In this document: positions 1 to 9,070 of the stretch, piece by piece
Numbering within the stretch: position 1 is the first letter of the stretch
Layout: the number at the start of each line of letters is the position of its first letter
From: Pseudomonas sp. 21
GTDB taxonomy: Bacteria > Pseudomonadota > Gammaproteobacteria > Pseudomonadales > Pseudomonadaceae
DNA length: 64,000 nucleotides
Assembly: GCF_000955805.1 (NCBI RefSeq)
Contig: NZ_JYOA01000011.1
Coordinates: 91,527-155,526, forward strand
Direction of reading: 5' to 3'
Notes under the pieces: model-generated
The model's database searches: none
Seen by the model: the letters and a program-made list of their open reading frames with translations, nothing else
What the model was told of the DNA's origin: nothing
Made by a program: the position numbers and the translations under genes

Positions 1-40
1 GCATGGCGCGCTCCTACAAGGTGTTCATGCGGAGCAAGCG

Positions 41-937
41 TTACAGCGTCTGCGCCTTGAAGGTATCGCACTTGCCCGGCGCGCCGCTTTCGAAGCCGAT
101 CTTGAACCAGCGCACGCGTTGTGCGGACGAGCCGTGGGTGAAGGAGTCGGGCATTACCGTGCCGCGTGCCTGGCGCTGCAGGTGGTCGTCGCCGATGGCG
201 TTGGCGGCATTCAGCGCCTCTTCCACGTCGCCTGGCTCCAGCCAGTTCAGGCGCTGCTGGGCGTGGTTGGCCCAGACGCCGGCGAAGCAGTCGGCCTGCA
301 ATTCCTGGCGCACCGAAAGGCCGTTGGCGCCCTCCATGCGCGCGCCGCGCTGGCGGGCGGCGTTGATCTTGGCGGAGATGCCCAGCAGGTTCTGCACATG
401 GTGGCCGACTTCGTGGGCGATCACGTAGGCCTGGGCGAAGTCCCCGGCGGCGGAGAACTTCTGTTCCATCTCGCGGAAGAATCCGAGGTCGAGGTACACA
501 CGGTGGTCGCCCGGGCAGTAGAACGGGCCGACCGCCGAGGAGGCGAAGCCGCACGCGGAATTCACCCCGCCGTTGAACAGGATCAGCTTGGGCTGTTCGT
601 ACTGCTGGTTGCTGCGGGCGAAGATCTCGCCCCAGGTGTCCTCGGTGTCGCCGAGGATCGACTGGACGAACTCCACTTGCGGATCGTTGCCGGTGGCCGG
701 CTTGCCTTGCGTCGGCCGGCTGGGCGCCTGCTGCGAAACATCCATCTGGCCGAGCAGCGAGCCGAGGATGGTCATCGGGTCCTGCCCGGAGAGCAGGCCG
801 ATCACCACCACGATGGCCACGCCGCCCAGGCTCAGGCCGCGGCCGCCGATGCGCATGCCTCCGCCGCCGCCCGCCCCGCCGGAGTCATCGCGGGCATCCA
901 CTACGTTGTCGCTGCGTCGTCCTTTGCGCCATTGCAT
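41..937 (-). CDS. Neutral zinc metallopeptidase, YpfJ/KPN_02809 family
   Basis: A 298-residue membrane-anchored metalloprotease-like protein. A basic, Gly-rich N-terminus is followed by one membrane segment at about residues 38-50, and the large C-terminal domain should lie outside the cytoplasm. The zinc-binding HEVGH motif is at residues 175-179, followed by a conserved helix (VQNLLG), and a further Glu in QELQADCFAGVWA supplies the likely third ligand. The length and the DNVVDARDD start are typical of the family. The substrate is unknown. It is transcribed leftwards and ends 40 bases inside the window; its downstream neighbour is not visible. Confidence 0.9.
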   Translation of the reverse strand: MQWRKGRRSDNVVDARDDSGGAGGGGGMRIGGRGLSLGGVAIVVVIGLLSGQDPMTILGSLLGQMDVSQQAPSRPTQGKPATGNDPQVEFVQSILGDTEDTWGEIFARSNQQYEQPKLILFNGGVNSACGFASSAVGPFYCPGDHRVYLDLGFFREMEQKFSAAGDFAQAYVIAHEVGHHVQNLLGISAKINAARQRGARMEGANGLSVRQELQADCFAGVWANHAQQRLNWLEPGDVEEALNAANAIGDDHLQRQARGTVMPDSFTHGSSAQRVRWFKIGFESGAPGKCDTFKAQTL

Positions 938-1004
938 GGCGGCATCTCCATCTGACAGGTGGATTCAGTGTTGTCGCGGGTGGGGCTGACCGCCAGCCCG
1001 GTCG

Positions 1005-1865
1005 TCAGGCGAAACGGTGCAGCAGTTCGGCGCGGGCGAGCAGTTGTACGTCGCCGCCAACGCGGACCTCATCGTCCTGGCCGACTTGCACGTCCAGCCG
1101 ACTGGGGCGGCCGACGAAGCGGCCCTGGGCCAATTGGAACAGCTCGCCGCGGCGTGCCTTGCCCAGTTCCACCAGGTAGGCGGCAACGGGGCCGGCGGCG
1201 CTGCCGGTGGCAACGTCCTCGATGATCCCGGCGCTGTCCCAGGTGCGGCCCTCGCGATTATCCACATCCAGAACGAAAACGAAGGCGGCGTTGAGTTTGG
1301 CCAGCTCGGCTGCCAGATCCGTGCGCTGGCGCACGCGGCCCAGAGCCTCGCTGCGTACCGGCAGCAGCAGGTAGGGAAGGCCGGTGCTGACCACGGCGGC
1401 GGGGTAGTCGGCCAGATCGCTGGCGCTCAGCGAAAAGGCTTCGGCGAACCAGCGGCGCGCATCATCGTCGAGCACGCTGCCGAAGTCGGCGGCGCCCTGG
1501 TTCATCTCCGCGTGGAAGCCGGTGCCGCGCCGGCGGGTGGCGACTTTCACCGCCTTGGCCGGCAGCTCCAGCGTCCAGTATTCCTCTTCGCCGCGCTGGT
1601 GCAGGTGGTGCAGTAGCGCCGCCGCGCCCAGCACCGGGTGACCGGCGAAGGGCAGTTCCTCGTCGACGGTGAAGATGCGCGCCGAGTAGGTGTCCAGCGT
1701 GGCGGACGGGAACAGGAAGATCGACTCGAACTGGCGCAGCTCCTGGGTCAGCGCCAGCAGGGTCTGGGCGGGGATGCCGCGGGCGTCGGGAAATACCGCC
1801 AGGCCATTGCCGGTGAGCGGTTGGTCGGCGAAGACGTCGAGCTGCCAGTACTGTTGCGCGGACAT
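1005..1865 (-). CDS. PhzF family protein (isomerase/epimerase fold)
   Basis: A 286-residue member of the PhzF/diaminopimelate-epimerase-fold family. Seen in the sequence are the N-terminal YWQLDVFAD...TGNGLAVF block, the likely catalytic Glu at about residue 47 (RQFESIF), the [15 protein letters not shown] motif near residue 70-85, and a second-half [13 protein letters not shown] motif matching the C-terminal lobe. No phenazine genes are nearby, so a role in phenazine synthesis is not supported; most members outside phz operons have unknown substrates. It is divergent from alaC and about 67 bases from the upstream metallopeptidase gene. Confidence 0.88.
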   Translation of the reverse strand: MSAQQYWQLDVFADQPLTGNGLAVFPDARGIPAQTLLALTQELRQFESIFLFPSATLDTYSARIFTVDEELPFAGHPVLGAAALLHHLHQRGEEEYWTLELPAKAVKVATRRRGTGFHAEMNQGAADFGSVLDDDARRWFAEAFSLSASDLADYPAAVVSTGLPYLLLPVRSEALGRVRQRTDLAAELAKLNAAFVFVLDVDNREGRTWDSAGIIEDVATGSAAGPVAAYLVELGKARRGELFQLAQGRFVGRPSRLDVQVGQDDEVRVGGDVQLLARAELLHRFA

Positions 1866-2037
1866 GGGCCTCCAGATGCCGCCCTTGAGCGGCGCAAAGA
1901 AAAACTCGACAGCCAGCCTAGCGAGCTATATGTTCGCCGACAAGAAAGCGCCGGTCACAGCACCGTGCTTTCCAGGCCACCGCAGTGGCCGGCGTCGCTC
2001 GGACGGTTCCGGGCGCCTACGTTCATCAGAGGACACC

Positions 2038-3255
2038 ATGACTGAACCCCGTTCAGCTCGTCGCTTTGCGCGCATCGATCGCCTGCCCCCCTACGTTTTC
2101 AACATCACTGCCGAGCTGAAGATGGCCGCCCGCCGCCGTGGCGAGGACATCATCGACCTGTCCATGGGCAACCCGGACGGGGCCACGCCGCCGCACATCG
2201 TCGAGAAACTCTGCCAGGTCGCCCAGCGCGAAGACACCCACGGCTACTCCACCTCCCGTGGCATTCCGCGCCTGCGCCGCGCCATCTCGCACTGGTACCG
2301 CGACCGCTACGCGGTCGAGATCGACCCGGAATCCGAGGCCATCGTGACCATCGGTTCCAAGGAAGGCCTGGCGCACCTGATGCTGGCCACCCTGGACCAC
2401 GGCGACACCATCCTGGTGCCCAATCCCAGCTACCCGATCCACATCTATGGCGCGGTGATCGCCGGCGCGCAGGTGCGCTCGGTGCCGCTGGTGCCGGGGA
2501 TCGATTTCTTCAACGAGCTGGAGCGGGCGATTCGCGAGTCGATTCCCAAGCCGAAGATGATGATCCTCGGCTTCCCCTCCAACCCGACCGCGCAGTGCGT
2601 GGAGCTGGACTTCTTCGAGCGCGTGGTGGACCTCGCCAAGCGCTATGACGTGCTGGTGGTGCACGACCTGGCCTACGCGGACATCACCTTCGACGGCTGG
2701 AAAGCCCCGTCGATCATGCAGGTGCCCGGCGCCAAGGACATCGCGGTGGAGTTCTTCACCCTGTCCAAGAGCTACAACATGGCCGGCTGGCGCATCGGCT
2801 TCATGGTCGGCAACCCGGAGCTGGTCTCGGCCCTGGCGCGGATCAAGAGCTATCACGACTACGGCACCTTCACCCCGCTGCAGGTAGCGGCCATCGCCGC
2901 GCTGGAAGGCGACCAGCAGTGCGTGCGCGACATCGCCGAGCAGTACCAGAAGCGCCGCGACGTGCTGGTGAAGGGCCTGCACGAGGCGGGCTGGATGGTG
3001 GAGAACCCCAAGGCCTCCATGTACATCTGGGCGAAGATTCCCGAGCCCTATGCTCACCTGGGCTCGCTGGAGTTCGCCAAGAAGCTGCTCCAGGACGCCA
3101 AGGTCTCGGTGTCGCCGGGCATCGGCTTCGGCGACTACGGCGACGACCACGTGCGCTTCGCCCTGATCGAGAACCGCGACCGCCTGCGCCAGGCTGTGCG
3201 CGGGATCAAGGCGATGTTCCGCGCCGACGGCCTGTTGCCGGCCAAGGCCGAATAA
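2038..3255 (+). CDS. alaC: Alanine transaminase AlaC-type (class I/II aminotransferase)
   Basis: A 405-residue PLP-dependent aminotransferase that converts pyruvate plus glutamate to alanine plus 2-oxoglutarate. The chosen ATG gives the family start ([21 protein letters not shown]); the longer open frame upstream overlaps the divergent PhzF gene's leader and is not expected to be translated. The PLP lysine is K244 in [19 protein letters not shown] near residue 42, NPSYP near 129 and the HDLAYAD aspartate near 210 are standard fold-type I landmarks. A strong terminator follows 14 bases after the stop, so it appears monocistronic. Confidence 0.93.
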   Translation: MTEPRSARRFARIDRLPPYVFNITAELKMAARRRGEDIIDLSMGNPDGATPPHIVEKLCQVAQREDTHGYSTSRGIPRLRRAISHWYRDRYAVEIDPESEAIVTIGSKEGLAHLMLATLDHGDTILVPNPSYPIHIYGAVIAGAQVRSVPLVPGIDFFNELERAIRESIPKPKMMILGFPSNPTAQCVELDFFERVVDLAKRYDVLVVHDLAYADITFDGWKAPSIMQVPGAKDIAVEFFTLSKSYNMAGWRIGFMVGNPELVSALARIKSYHDYGTFTPLQVAAIAALEGDQQCVRDIAEQYQKRRDVLVKGLHEAGWMVENPKASMYIWAKIPEPYAHLGSLEFAKKLLQDAKVSVSPGIGFGDYGDDHVRFALIENRDRLRQAVRGIKAMFRADGLLPAKAE

Positions 3256-3268
3256 AAGCCGCCGGCAT

Positions 3269-3299
3269 GAAAAGGGCGACCCGATGGTCGCCCTTTTCG
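3269..3299 (+). terminator. Intrinsic terminator after alaC
   Basis: The hairpin AAAAGGGCGACC / GGTCGCCCTTTT has a four-base loop and ends in a T run. It lies directly after alaC and could also work on the opposite strand for the DUF411 gene. Confidence 0.85.
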
Positions 3300-3306
3300 T
3301 GTGGAG

Positions 3307-3412
3307 TCCCTCACCCCATCCGGCTCGCGGAGCATTGCCGCGCGGGAACCTGGAGAGTGCCCCGCGCGTCGGAAGCCCCATCCCACCTCCACCAGCGTTC
3401 AGGGGTGAGGGA
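3307..3412. repeat. Inverted repeat flanking a 95-bp spacer
   Basis: TCCCTCACCCC at 3307-3317 is repeated as its exact reverse complement GGGGTGAGGGA at 3402-3412, close to the stop of the DUF411 gene. The intervening DNA is GC-rich with no ORF of note. This is a common form of intergenic element in pseudomonads; its function is unknown. Confidence 0.5.
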
Positions 3413-3428
3413 GTGCCTCGGTGCAAGG

Positions 3429-3863
3429 TCAGTGCGCGGGGTAGTCCGCCAGCACTTCACGCTGGCCGGTCTTGCTCAGGCCGACTACCTGGTAGGCATC
3501 GTGCCGGTCGCCCATTTCCATGCCCGGCGAGCCCATCGGCATGCCCGGTACGGCGGCGCCGACCAGATCGGCACGCTCGCGCAGCTTGAGGACGTCGGCC
3601 GCCGGCACGTGGCCTTCGACGAACTTGCCGTCGATCACGCCGGTGTGGCACGAGCCCATGCTGTAAGGCACGCCAAGTTTGGTCTTCACTGCACTCATGT
3701 CCGCCTCGACGTGGTCGTTGACGGTGAAACCGTTGCTTTCCAGGTGCTTGATCCAGTCCTTGCAGCAGCCGCAGTTGGCATCGCGGTGCACGTCGATGGT
3801 CAGCGGCTCGGCGGCCTGGGCGGCGCCGGCGACAAGGGCGGTGAGCAGAAGCAGGGTGCGCAT
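3429..3863 (-). CDS. Periplasmic DUF411 metal-binding protein
   Basis: A 144-residue protein. The start is placed at MRTLLLLTALVAGAAQA, a clean Sec signal peptide cut near residue 18, not at the longer open frame. The mature part carries the family signature DANCGCCKDW, then GSCHTGVIDGKFVEGHVP and a Met-rich GMPMGSPGMEMG stretch. Together these suggest copper or other soft-metal binding in the periplasm. DUF411 proteins often sit near copper-resistance genes, but no such genes are adjacent here. The exact role is inferred, not shown. Confidence 0.88.
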   Translation of the reverse strand: MRTLLLLTALVAGAAQAAEPLTIDVHRDANCGCCKDWIKHLESNGFTVNDHVEADMSAVKTKLGVPYSMGSCHTGVIDGKFVEGHVPAADVLKLRERADLVGAAVPGMPMGSPGMEMGDRHDAYQVVGLSKTGQREVLADYPAH

Positions 3864-4064
3864 GGTTGGAACCTCGAAATACGAACGCGACCGAGCATAC
3901 TCCCGAGCGTCTTCAGCCCCCACCCGGTGTTTGTTTCCCCATATGACGCGCTTGCCCGAACTTGCCGCGCCGTGCGGGGTCTTTAGCTGATCGGTGGTGC
4001 GTCCGCGACTCCCGGTCGCAGGTCAGGACGCTCGGCAATGGCTGCATGGCCAAGGAGAAATCGG

Positions 4065-4523
4065 ATGCTCTTCGCCCGTCTCGTCCTGCTGGTCCAGGCT
4101 CTGGTCTGGGGTGGCCTGGGACTGCTCTACTGGATCCGCCCCTATGAGATGGCCAACCTCAGCGGCATGCTGCTGATGGAGCCGTCGTCGGTGAGCGACG
4201 CTCGCGTCTTCTATGGCGGCCACCAGTTCGCCCTCGCGCTGTTCCTCGTCTTTGCCCTGCGTCGTCGCCTGCTGGTGCGGCCGGCGCTGATCCTGGTGAT
4301 CCTGGTGCAGCTGACCCTGACGCTGTCGCGCCTGCTGATTGCCTGGACCGAAGGCGGCATGGAGTGGGACGCGCAACTGGCCGGCGTGGTCTACCGCGGG
4401 GTGATCTCGGCGCTGGCGATCTTCGCCCTCTACTGGCTGGAGCGGCAGTCGCGCAATCGCGCGGTGGTGGTGCGCGAACCGGAGGAGCCGGAGGAGCGCA
4501 AGGCAGACTTCGAAGGGTTGTGA
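4065..4523 (+). CDS. DUF4345-like integral membrane protein
   Basis: A 152-residue protein with four predicted membrane segments (about residues 4-22, 47-65, 70-90 and 108-128). The start ATG at 4065 was chosen because AAGGAGA lies 6 bases upstream; an upstream in-frame ATG has no such site. GGHQFALALFL in the second segment is the family's most recognisable stretch. The C-terminus is charged (EPEEPEERK) and probably cytoplasmic. No function is known for the family. The gene stands alone between divergent and co-directional small genes. Confidence 0.75.
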   Translation: MLFARLVLLVQALVWGGLGLLYWIRPYEMANLSGMLLMEPSSVSDARVFYGGHQFALALFLVFALRRRLLVRPALILVILVQLTLTLSRLLIAWTEGGMEWDAQLAGVVYRGVISALAIFALYWLERQSRNRAVVVREPEEPEERKADFEGL

Positions 4524-4624
4524 GCTTCGGATAGGCGGCGCGGCCTGCCGGCGGCAGCGCTGCCGGGTTACCCCCGCTCCGTGCTATCGTATTGATTTCG
4601 CGGTAGAAGCAAGGCGGAGCCAGC

Positions 4625-4927
4625 ATGAAGTTCGTACATCAACGTGAGCACCTCAACGAAGGCGACCTGGTCGTCATCGAATGCTCCATGACCTGCAACA
4701 TCCGCCTGATGACCGATGCCGCCTTCCGCAGCTTCAAGAATGGCGGCCGCCACGTCTACCACGGCGGCGCGTTCGACCGGTTCCCGGCCAAGATCAAGGT
4801 GCCCAGCACCGGCAACTGGAACATCACCATCGACACTGTCACCCGCCGCGCCATCAGCGTCACGCGCAAGGCCGACTTCAAGTACAGCATCAAGTTCGTG
4901 CGCAAGTCGCCGTCGAACTACAGCTGA
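4625..4927 (+). CDS. DUF1883 domain-containing protein
   Basis: A 100-residue soluble protein that is nearly all one DUF1883 domain: MKFVHQREHLNEGDLVVIECSM at the start and GNWNITIDT...FKYSIKFVRK near the end. No signal peptide or catalytic motif is visible. In other bacteria the domain can be fused to TIR-like or other signalling domains, but here it is alone. It converges on the lipoprotein gene at 4931 with only three bases between stops. Function unknown. Confidence 0.8.
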   Translation: MKFVHQREHLNEGDLVVIECSMTCNIRLMTDAAFRSFKNGGRHVYHGGAFDRFPAKIKVPSTGNWNITIDTVTRRAISVTRKADFKYSIKFVRKSPSNYS

Positions 4928-4930
4928 TCC

Positions 4931-5428
4931 TCATTGCCCCGCATGGGCGGGGAAATCCTTCAGCAGGCGGGCGATGCCTTCGTCCACGGCCTGCTGGGTG
5001 ATCTTCGGATCGTGCAGCTGGCGCGCCACCTGCGCCTGATAGAGCACCTGTCCGCTCGCCTCGTCGAGAATCTGCAGCGCCAGGCGCGCCTGTTCCTGGT
5101 CGGTGATCTGCGTCTGGGTCATCACGCCCGCGCCGGTCACCACCGGGCGCTGCACGATGCCGGTCTGGCTATCCAGGCCGACGGCATAGATCACCCGTAG
5201 CTCCCCTGACTTTTCCTGATAGCGGTAGCCCTTGGCTTCCAGCGCGCGGCGCACGGCGAGATCGAAGCGATCTTCCAGGTCCTCGCGGTGGCCCTGTGCG
5301 CGTACCGCCTGGATGAAGAAGGTGCTTTGCCGGCCGTTGGCGGCGGGGGAGACGCTGATGCTGGCGGGGTCGGTGCCGGCGCAGGCGGCCAGCAGCAGGC
5401 AGAGCAGGGGAAGGATCAGGCGGGACAT
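4931..5428 (-). CDS. DUF4136-type lipoprotein
   Basis: A 165-residue predicted lipoprotein. The start MSRLILPLLCLLLAAC gives a short signal with lipobox LAAC, so lipidation would be on Cys16; the longer open frame would bury this signal and was rejected. The mature domain (AVRRALEAKGYRY...SGELRVIYAVGLDSQ...LALQILDEASGQVLYQAQVARQL...AVDEGIARLLKDFP) has the layout of DUF4136. Asp+2 is not present (Ala follows Cys), so outer-membrane sorting is likely. Role unknown. Confidence 0.8.
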   Translation of the reverse strand: MSRLILPLLCLLLAACAGTDPASISVSPAANGRQSTFFIQAVRAQGHREDLEDRFDLAVRRALEAKGYRYQEKSGELRVIYAVGLDSQTGIVQRPVVTGAGVMTQTQITDQEQARLALQILDEASGQVLYQAQVARQLHDPKITQQAVDEGIARLLKDFPAHAGQ

Positions 5429-5525
5429 GGACGTGCCTCTTGTCATTGTCCCGCAAGCGTAGCCGCCTCGCGGTGGCGCGCCGCCCAACCCTTGGTTGGG
5501 CGGCATGCGGTTGAGCGACCGGGCC

Positions 5526-6611
5526 TCAGCGGCGGGTCAGCAGCACGCCGGCTTCCATGTGGTGCGTGTAGGGGAACTGGTCGAACAGGGCGCAGCGGCT
5601 GACCTGGTGGGTCTCGTGCAGCTGGGCGATGTTCTGTGCCAGGGTCTCCGGGTTGCAGGAGATGTACAGGATGTTGTCGAAGCGCCGGGTCAGCTCGCAG
5701 GTGTCCGGGTCCATGCCGGCGCGCGGCGGGTCGACGAAGACGCTGCCGAACGCGTAGGACTTCAGGTCGACATCGGCCAGGCGGCGGAACGGGCGCACCT
5801 CATTCAGCGCCTGGGTCAGCTCCTCGGCGGAGAGGCGCACCAGGGTGACATTGTCCACGGCGTTGTCGGAAAGGTTGGCCAGGGCGGCGTTCACCGAGGT
5901 CTTGCTGATCTCGGTGGCCAGCACCTGGCGCACGCGGGTGGCCAGCGGCAGGGTGAAGTTGCCGTTGCCGCAGTACAGCTCCAGCAGGTCGTCCTCGCGC
6001 TGGCCCAGGGCTTCGTACGCCCAGTTGAGCATCTTCTGGCAGACCTCGCCGTTGGGCTGGGTGAAGGCGCCCTCCGGCTGGCGGTAGCGGAAGGTACGGC
6101 CGGCAACGGTCAGCTCCTCGCTGACGTAGTCACGGCCCACCACCAGGCGCTTGCCGCGCGAGCGACCGACGATGCTCACGCCCAGCTCGGCGGCCAGCTT
6201 CTCGGCGGCGGCCTGCCAGGCCGCGTCGACCGGGCGGTGGTAGCACAGGGTGATCAGCGCATCGCCCGCCAGGGTGGTGAGGAATTCCACCTGGAACAGC
6301 TTGTGGCCCAGCGTCGGCTCGGCCCAGGCGGCCTTCAGGCGTGGCATCAGTTCATTGATGCGCTGGCTGGCGATAGGGAATTCCTCGATCAGGATCGGCG
6401 TGTGCTTGTCGCCCTGCTCGAACATCGCGTAGTGACGTGCCTCGCCCTCGCGCCACAGACGGAACTCGGCGCGCAGGCGGTAATGCTCACGGGGCGAGTC
6501 GAACACCTCCGGCTCTGGCGCGGCGAAGGGCGCCAGCAGCTCGCGCAGGCGCGCGGCCTTGTCGGCCAGTTGGCTGTCGTAGTGGGACGGATCGAAACGC
6601 GGACTGCTCAT
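5526..6611 (-). CDS. trmA: tRNA (uracil-5-)-methyltransferase TrmA
   Basis: A 361-residue SAM-dependent enzyme that forms m5U54 (ribothymidine) in the T-loop of tRNA. The start at [15 protein letters not shown] matches the family length. [16 protein letters not shown] near residue 205 is the SAM-binding motif. The catalytic nucleophile is Cys319 in ISCNPETL, and the general base is Glu353 in HHMEAG. There is no TRAM domain and no Fe-S cysteine cluster, which separates it from RlmC/RlmD. It lies 73 bases downstream of the purine permease gene on the same strand. Confidence 0.95.
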   Translation of the reverse strand: MSSPRFDPSHYDSQLADKAARLRELLAPFAAPEPEVFDSPREHYRLRAEFRLWREGEARHYAMFEQGDKHTPILIEEFPIASQRINELMPRLKAAWAEPTLGHKLFQVEFLTTLAGDALITLCYHRPVDAAWQAAAEKLAAELGVSIVGRSRGKRLVVGRDYVSEELTVAGRTFRYRQPEGAFTQPNGEVCQKMLNWAYEALGQREDDLLELYCGNGNFTLPLATRVRQVLATEISKTSVNAALANLSDNAVDNVTLVRLSAEELTQALNEVRPFRRLADVDLKSYAFGSVFVDPPRAGMDPDTCELTRRFDNILYISCNPETLAQNIAQLHETHQVSRCALFDQFPYTHHMEAGVLLTRR

Positions 6612-6646
6612 GGGGCGGGTAACTCGTGTGGAGGCGGCGGCGTGAA

Positions 6647-6668
6647 GGGGCATCGCCGAGGATGCCCC
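6647..6668 (-). other. Hairpin between permease and trmA
   Basis: GGGGCAT and ATGCCCC pair around an 8-base loop. No clear T run follows on the minus strand, so it may be a weak terminator or an mRNA 3'-end stabiliser for the permease message. Confidence 0.4.
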
Positions 6669-6684
6669 TGCCGCGGGAAAACGA

Positions 6685-7980
6685 TCAGGCGTTGAACCAG
6701 CCCAGCTTGATCACGAAAAGAATCGACAGGATGACCAGTGCCGGGTTCAGCTCGCGGAAGCGGCCGGACAGCAGCTTGCAGGCGGTCCAGGTGATGAAGC
6801 CGAAGGCGATGCCGTTGGCGATGGAGAAGGTCAGCGGCATGGCCAGGGCGGTCACGACCACGGGGGCGGCGACGGTCAGGTCGTCCCAGTCGATCTCGGC
6901 CAGGCCCGAGGCCATCAGCACGGCGACGAAGAACAGCGCGGGCGCGGTGGCGAAGGCCGGCACGTTGCCCGCCAGCGGGGCGAAGAACAGCGCCAGCAGG
7001 AACAGCACGGCGACCACGATGGCGGTCAGACCGGTGCGGCCACCGGCGGAAACGCCCGCCGCCGACTCGATGTAGCTGGTGGTGGTAGAGGTGCCCAGCA
7101 GCGAGCCGACCATGGCGGCGGAGCTGTCGGCGATCAGCGCGCGGCCCATCTTCGGCATGTGCCCGTCCTTGCCCATCAGGCCGGCGCGCTTGGCTACGCC
7201 GATCAGGGTGCCGGAGTTGTCGAACAGGTCGACGAAGAGGAAGGCGAAGATCACGCTGAACAGGCCGATGTCCAGCGCGCCCTTGATATCCAGCTGCAGG
7301 AAGGTCGGCGCCAGCGACGGCGGCATCGATACCACGCCGCCGAACTGGGAGACGCCGATGGCGATGGAGATGAAGGTTACCACCAGGATGCCGATCATCA
7401 CCGCGCCGGTCACGCGGCGGGCCTCCAGGGCGACGATCAGGATGAAGCCGAGGATCGCCAGCAGCGGCGCCGGCTTGGCCAGGTCACCCATGCCTACCAG
7501 GGTGGCCTGGTTGGCGACGACGATGCCCGATTCCTTCAGCGCGATCAGTGCGAGGAACAGGCCGATGCCGGCGGCAATGGCCGAGCGTAGCGCCAGCGGG
7601 ATGCTGTTGATGATCCATTCGCGGATGCGGAAGATCGAGATGACGAAGAACATGCACGCGGAGAGGAACACCGCACCGAGCGCCACCTGCCAGGTGTGGC
7701 CCATGTGCAGGACCACGGTGTAGGTGAAGAAGGCGTTCAGGCCCATGCCGGGAGCCAGGGCGATCGGGTAGTTGGCGATCAGGCCCATCACCGCCGAGCC
7801 GATGGCGGCGGCCAGGCAGGTCGCCACGAAGATCGCGCCCTTGTCCATGCCCGTCTCGCCGAGGATGCTCGGGTTGACGAAAAGGATGTAGGCCATGGTC
7901 AGGAAGGTAGTGATACCCGCCAGGATCTCGGTGCGCACATTGGTGTTGTGCGCCTTGAGTTGGAACAGCTTTTCCAGCAT
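6685..7980 (-). CDS. NCS2 (AzgA-like) purine permease
   Basis: A 431-residue polytopic inner-membrane transporter of the AzgA-like NCS2 group, expected to import adenine, guanine or hypoxanthine with protons. The start at [22 protein letters not shown] has GGGGAG upstream; the much longer open frame begins in intergenic DNA. Visible hallmarks are [13 protein letters not shown] near residue 30, [11 protein letters not shown] near 90, the substrate-site [13 protein letters not shown] region near 255 and [25 protein letters not shown] near 290. About 12 hydrophobic segments are seen. The exact substrate cannot be set from sequence. Confidence 0.9.
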   Translation of the reverse strand: MLEKLFQLKAHNTNVRTEILAGITTFLTMAYILFVNPSILGETGMDKGAIFVATCLAAAIGSAVMGLIANYPIALAPGMGLNAFFTYTVVLHMGHTWQVALGAVFLSACMFFVISIFRIREWIINSIPLALRSAIAAGIGLFLALIALKESGIVVANQATLVGMGDLAKPAPLLAILGFILIVALEARRVTGAVMIGILVVTFISIAIGVSQFGGVVSMPPSLAPTFLQLDIKGALDIGLFSVIFAFLFVDLFDNSGTLIGVAKRAGLMGKDGHMPKMGRALIADSSAAMVGSLLGTSTTTSYIESAAGVSAGGRTGLTAIVVAVLFLLALFFAPLAGNVPAFATAPALFFVAVLMASGLAEIDWDDLTVAAPVVVTALAMPLTFSIANGIAFGFITWTACKLLSGRFRELNPALVILSILFVIKLGWFNA

Positions 7981-8258
7981 GTTTGGCTCCCCGTGACGCT
8001 CTTGCGCCGTTATCGTTCTGGCCGGGAAAAGCAAGGTACATGCCCAGGTGGGCCCTGCGCCTTTTCTTGTGACCGGCAAAAGGCGCGCATGATACCAGCT
8101 TGCCCTGAGCCGGAGAATTTCTGACCGGACCGCCAGCATCCGTTCGTCTGCAAGCTTAGTCGCGGGCGCCGACCAAGGGAGTGCAACTTGTGCGCTGACG
8201 GTGGTCTGATCCTTCATAACCCTGGCCCGAGCGGGCCGTTCTGTCCGATTCGCAGTCG

Positions 8259-8750
8259 ATGAAACGCTCTATTCCGATCCTCCTCGCCTCATTGTTGGGC
8301 GCCTGCGCCGGTGCGCCGCCGTCCGCGCCGCAGCACACCTTCGATGTCCACGCCTTGGCCGAGAAGCCCACGGCCAGCACCCGCACCCTGGCCGACCCGC
8401 AGGGCAAGGCAGTGCTGCTGGAGACCCATCCCGTCCTGACCCAGCGCGACGTGCAGCGGGCCGAACTGGCCAGCGTGGCCGACGGCAAGCCGGCGGTGCG
8501 CGTGCGCTTCACCCCCGAAGCCAGCCAGCGCCTGGCCAGGCTGACCGAGGAAGAGCAGGGCAAGGCCCTGGCGGTAGTCATCGACGGGCAACTGCGCCTG
8601 CTGCCGAAAGTGACGCGGGTGGTGACCGATGGTCAGGTGATGCTCAAGGGCTTTGCCACCCAGGCGGAGGCGGAGACGCTGGTGCGGCGACTCAACGACT
8701 TGCGGGATGTGCCGGTGCAGCCGGAGCAGAAATCAGGCGGGCAGCCCTAG
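8259..8750 (+). CDS. Lipoprotein with a SecD P1-head-like domain
   Basis: A 163-residue predicted lipoprotein (lipobox LGAC, Cys16). The mature part from about residue 55 matches the layout of the SecDF P1 head subdomain: VLTQRDVQRAELASV, then PAVRVRFTPEASQRLARLTEEEQGKALAVVIDGQLRLLPKV, and a terminal FATQAEAETLVRRLN. In SecD this domain is a periplasmic loop that helps pull preproteins. Here it is detached from any membrane-channel part, so a direct Sec role is not established. Start MKRSIPILLASL fits a short lipoprotein signal. Confidence 0.75.
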   Translation: MKRSIPILLASLLGACAGAPPSAPQHTFDVHALAEKPTASTRTLADPQGKAVLLETHPVLTQRDVQRAELASVADGKPAVRVRFTPEASQRLARLTEEEQGKALAVVIDGQLRLLPKVTRVVTDGQVMLKGFATQAEAETLVRRLNDLRDVPVQPEQKSGGQP

Positions 8751-8801
8751 CCCGTCCTTTTGCGGGGCGTATCCCTGTGCAGGGCGATTAACCTGGAACA
8801 G

Positions 8802-8831
8802 GTTATCCGCCGGCGGCCCGAGGCGGATAAC
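8802..8831. repeat. Intergenic palindrome
   Basis: GTTATCCGCC and GGCGGATAAC form a perfect 10-bp inverted repeat around a 10-base centre, about 50 bases after the SecD-like gene. No T run follows. It may be an mRNA 3' hairpin or a dispersed palindromic element. Confidence 0.5.
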
Positions 8832-8892
8832 GCTGGCGCGTCATGCGCCCTGCGAAACTTTATTGGTGTTACCGGCGCGCAGTGGGTTTTTC

Positions 8893-8984
8893 GTAGGAGC
8901 GAGCCTGCTCGCGATCCGCCTATCACGGACGCCCGGCTGGAATCTGTTCGCGAGCAATAACGATGGCGTCCCCCTCGCTCCTAC
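8893..8984. repeat. REP-type element pair
   Basis: Two REP units in inverted orientation: GTAGGAGCGAGCCTGCTCGC at 8893-8912 and the opposing unit TCGCGAGCA...CTCGCTCCTAC ending at 8984. The same family recurs at 18832-18923 and 38764-38834. The stretch 8751-9070 contains only this, the palindrome at 8802 and the glyA terminator. Confidence 0.8.
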
Positions 8985-9018
8985 AGGTTCAGCCTGAGTT
9001 CTGTGAGCGACAGACATG

Positions 9019-9046
9019 AAAAAGCCCGGCATCTGCCGGGCTTTTT
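9019..9046 (-). terminator. Intrinsic terminator after glyA
   Basis: AAAAAGCCCGGCA / TGCCGGGCTTTTT is a near-perfect stem with a tiny loop. It lies 25 bases after the glyA stop on the minus strand and is symmetric enough to act in both directions. Confidence 0.88.
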
Positions 9047-9070
9047 CGTTTCGCGGTTCGCGGTTCGGGC

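Noticed and set aside
1-40. REP fragment at the window start
   Set aside because: GCGCTCCTACAAGG resembles half a REP unit, but the other half would lie outside the window.
8140-8148. Exact 9-base AlgR-like motif CCGTTCGTC between the permease and SecD-like genes
   Set aside because: A 9-mer has roughly even odds of appearing once by chance in a window this size on both strands, and neither neighbour is a known AlgR target.
7981-8258. Purine riboswitch upstream of the NCS2 permease
   Set aside because: No purine-aptamer core or three-way junction could be built from the sequence; only a weak TATCAT-like -10 was seen.
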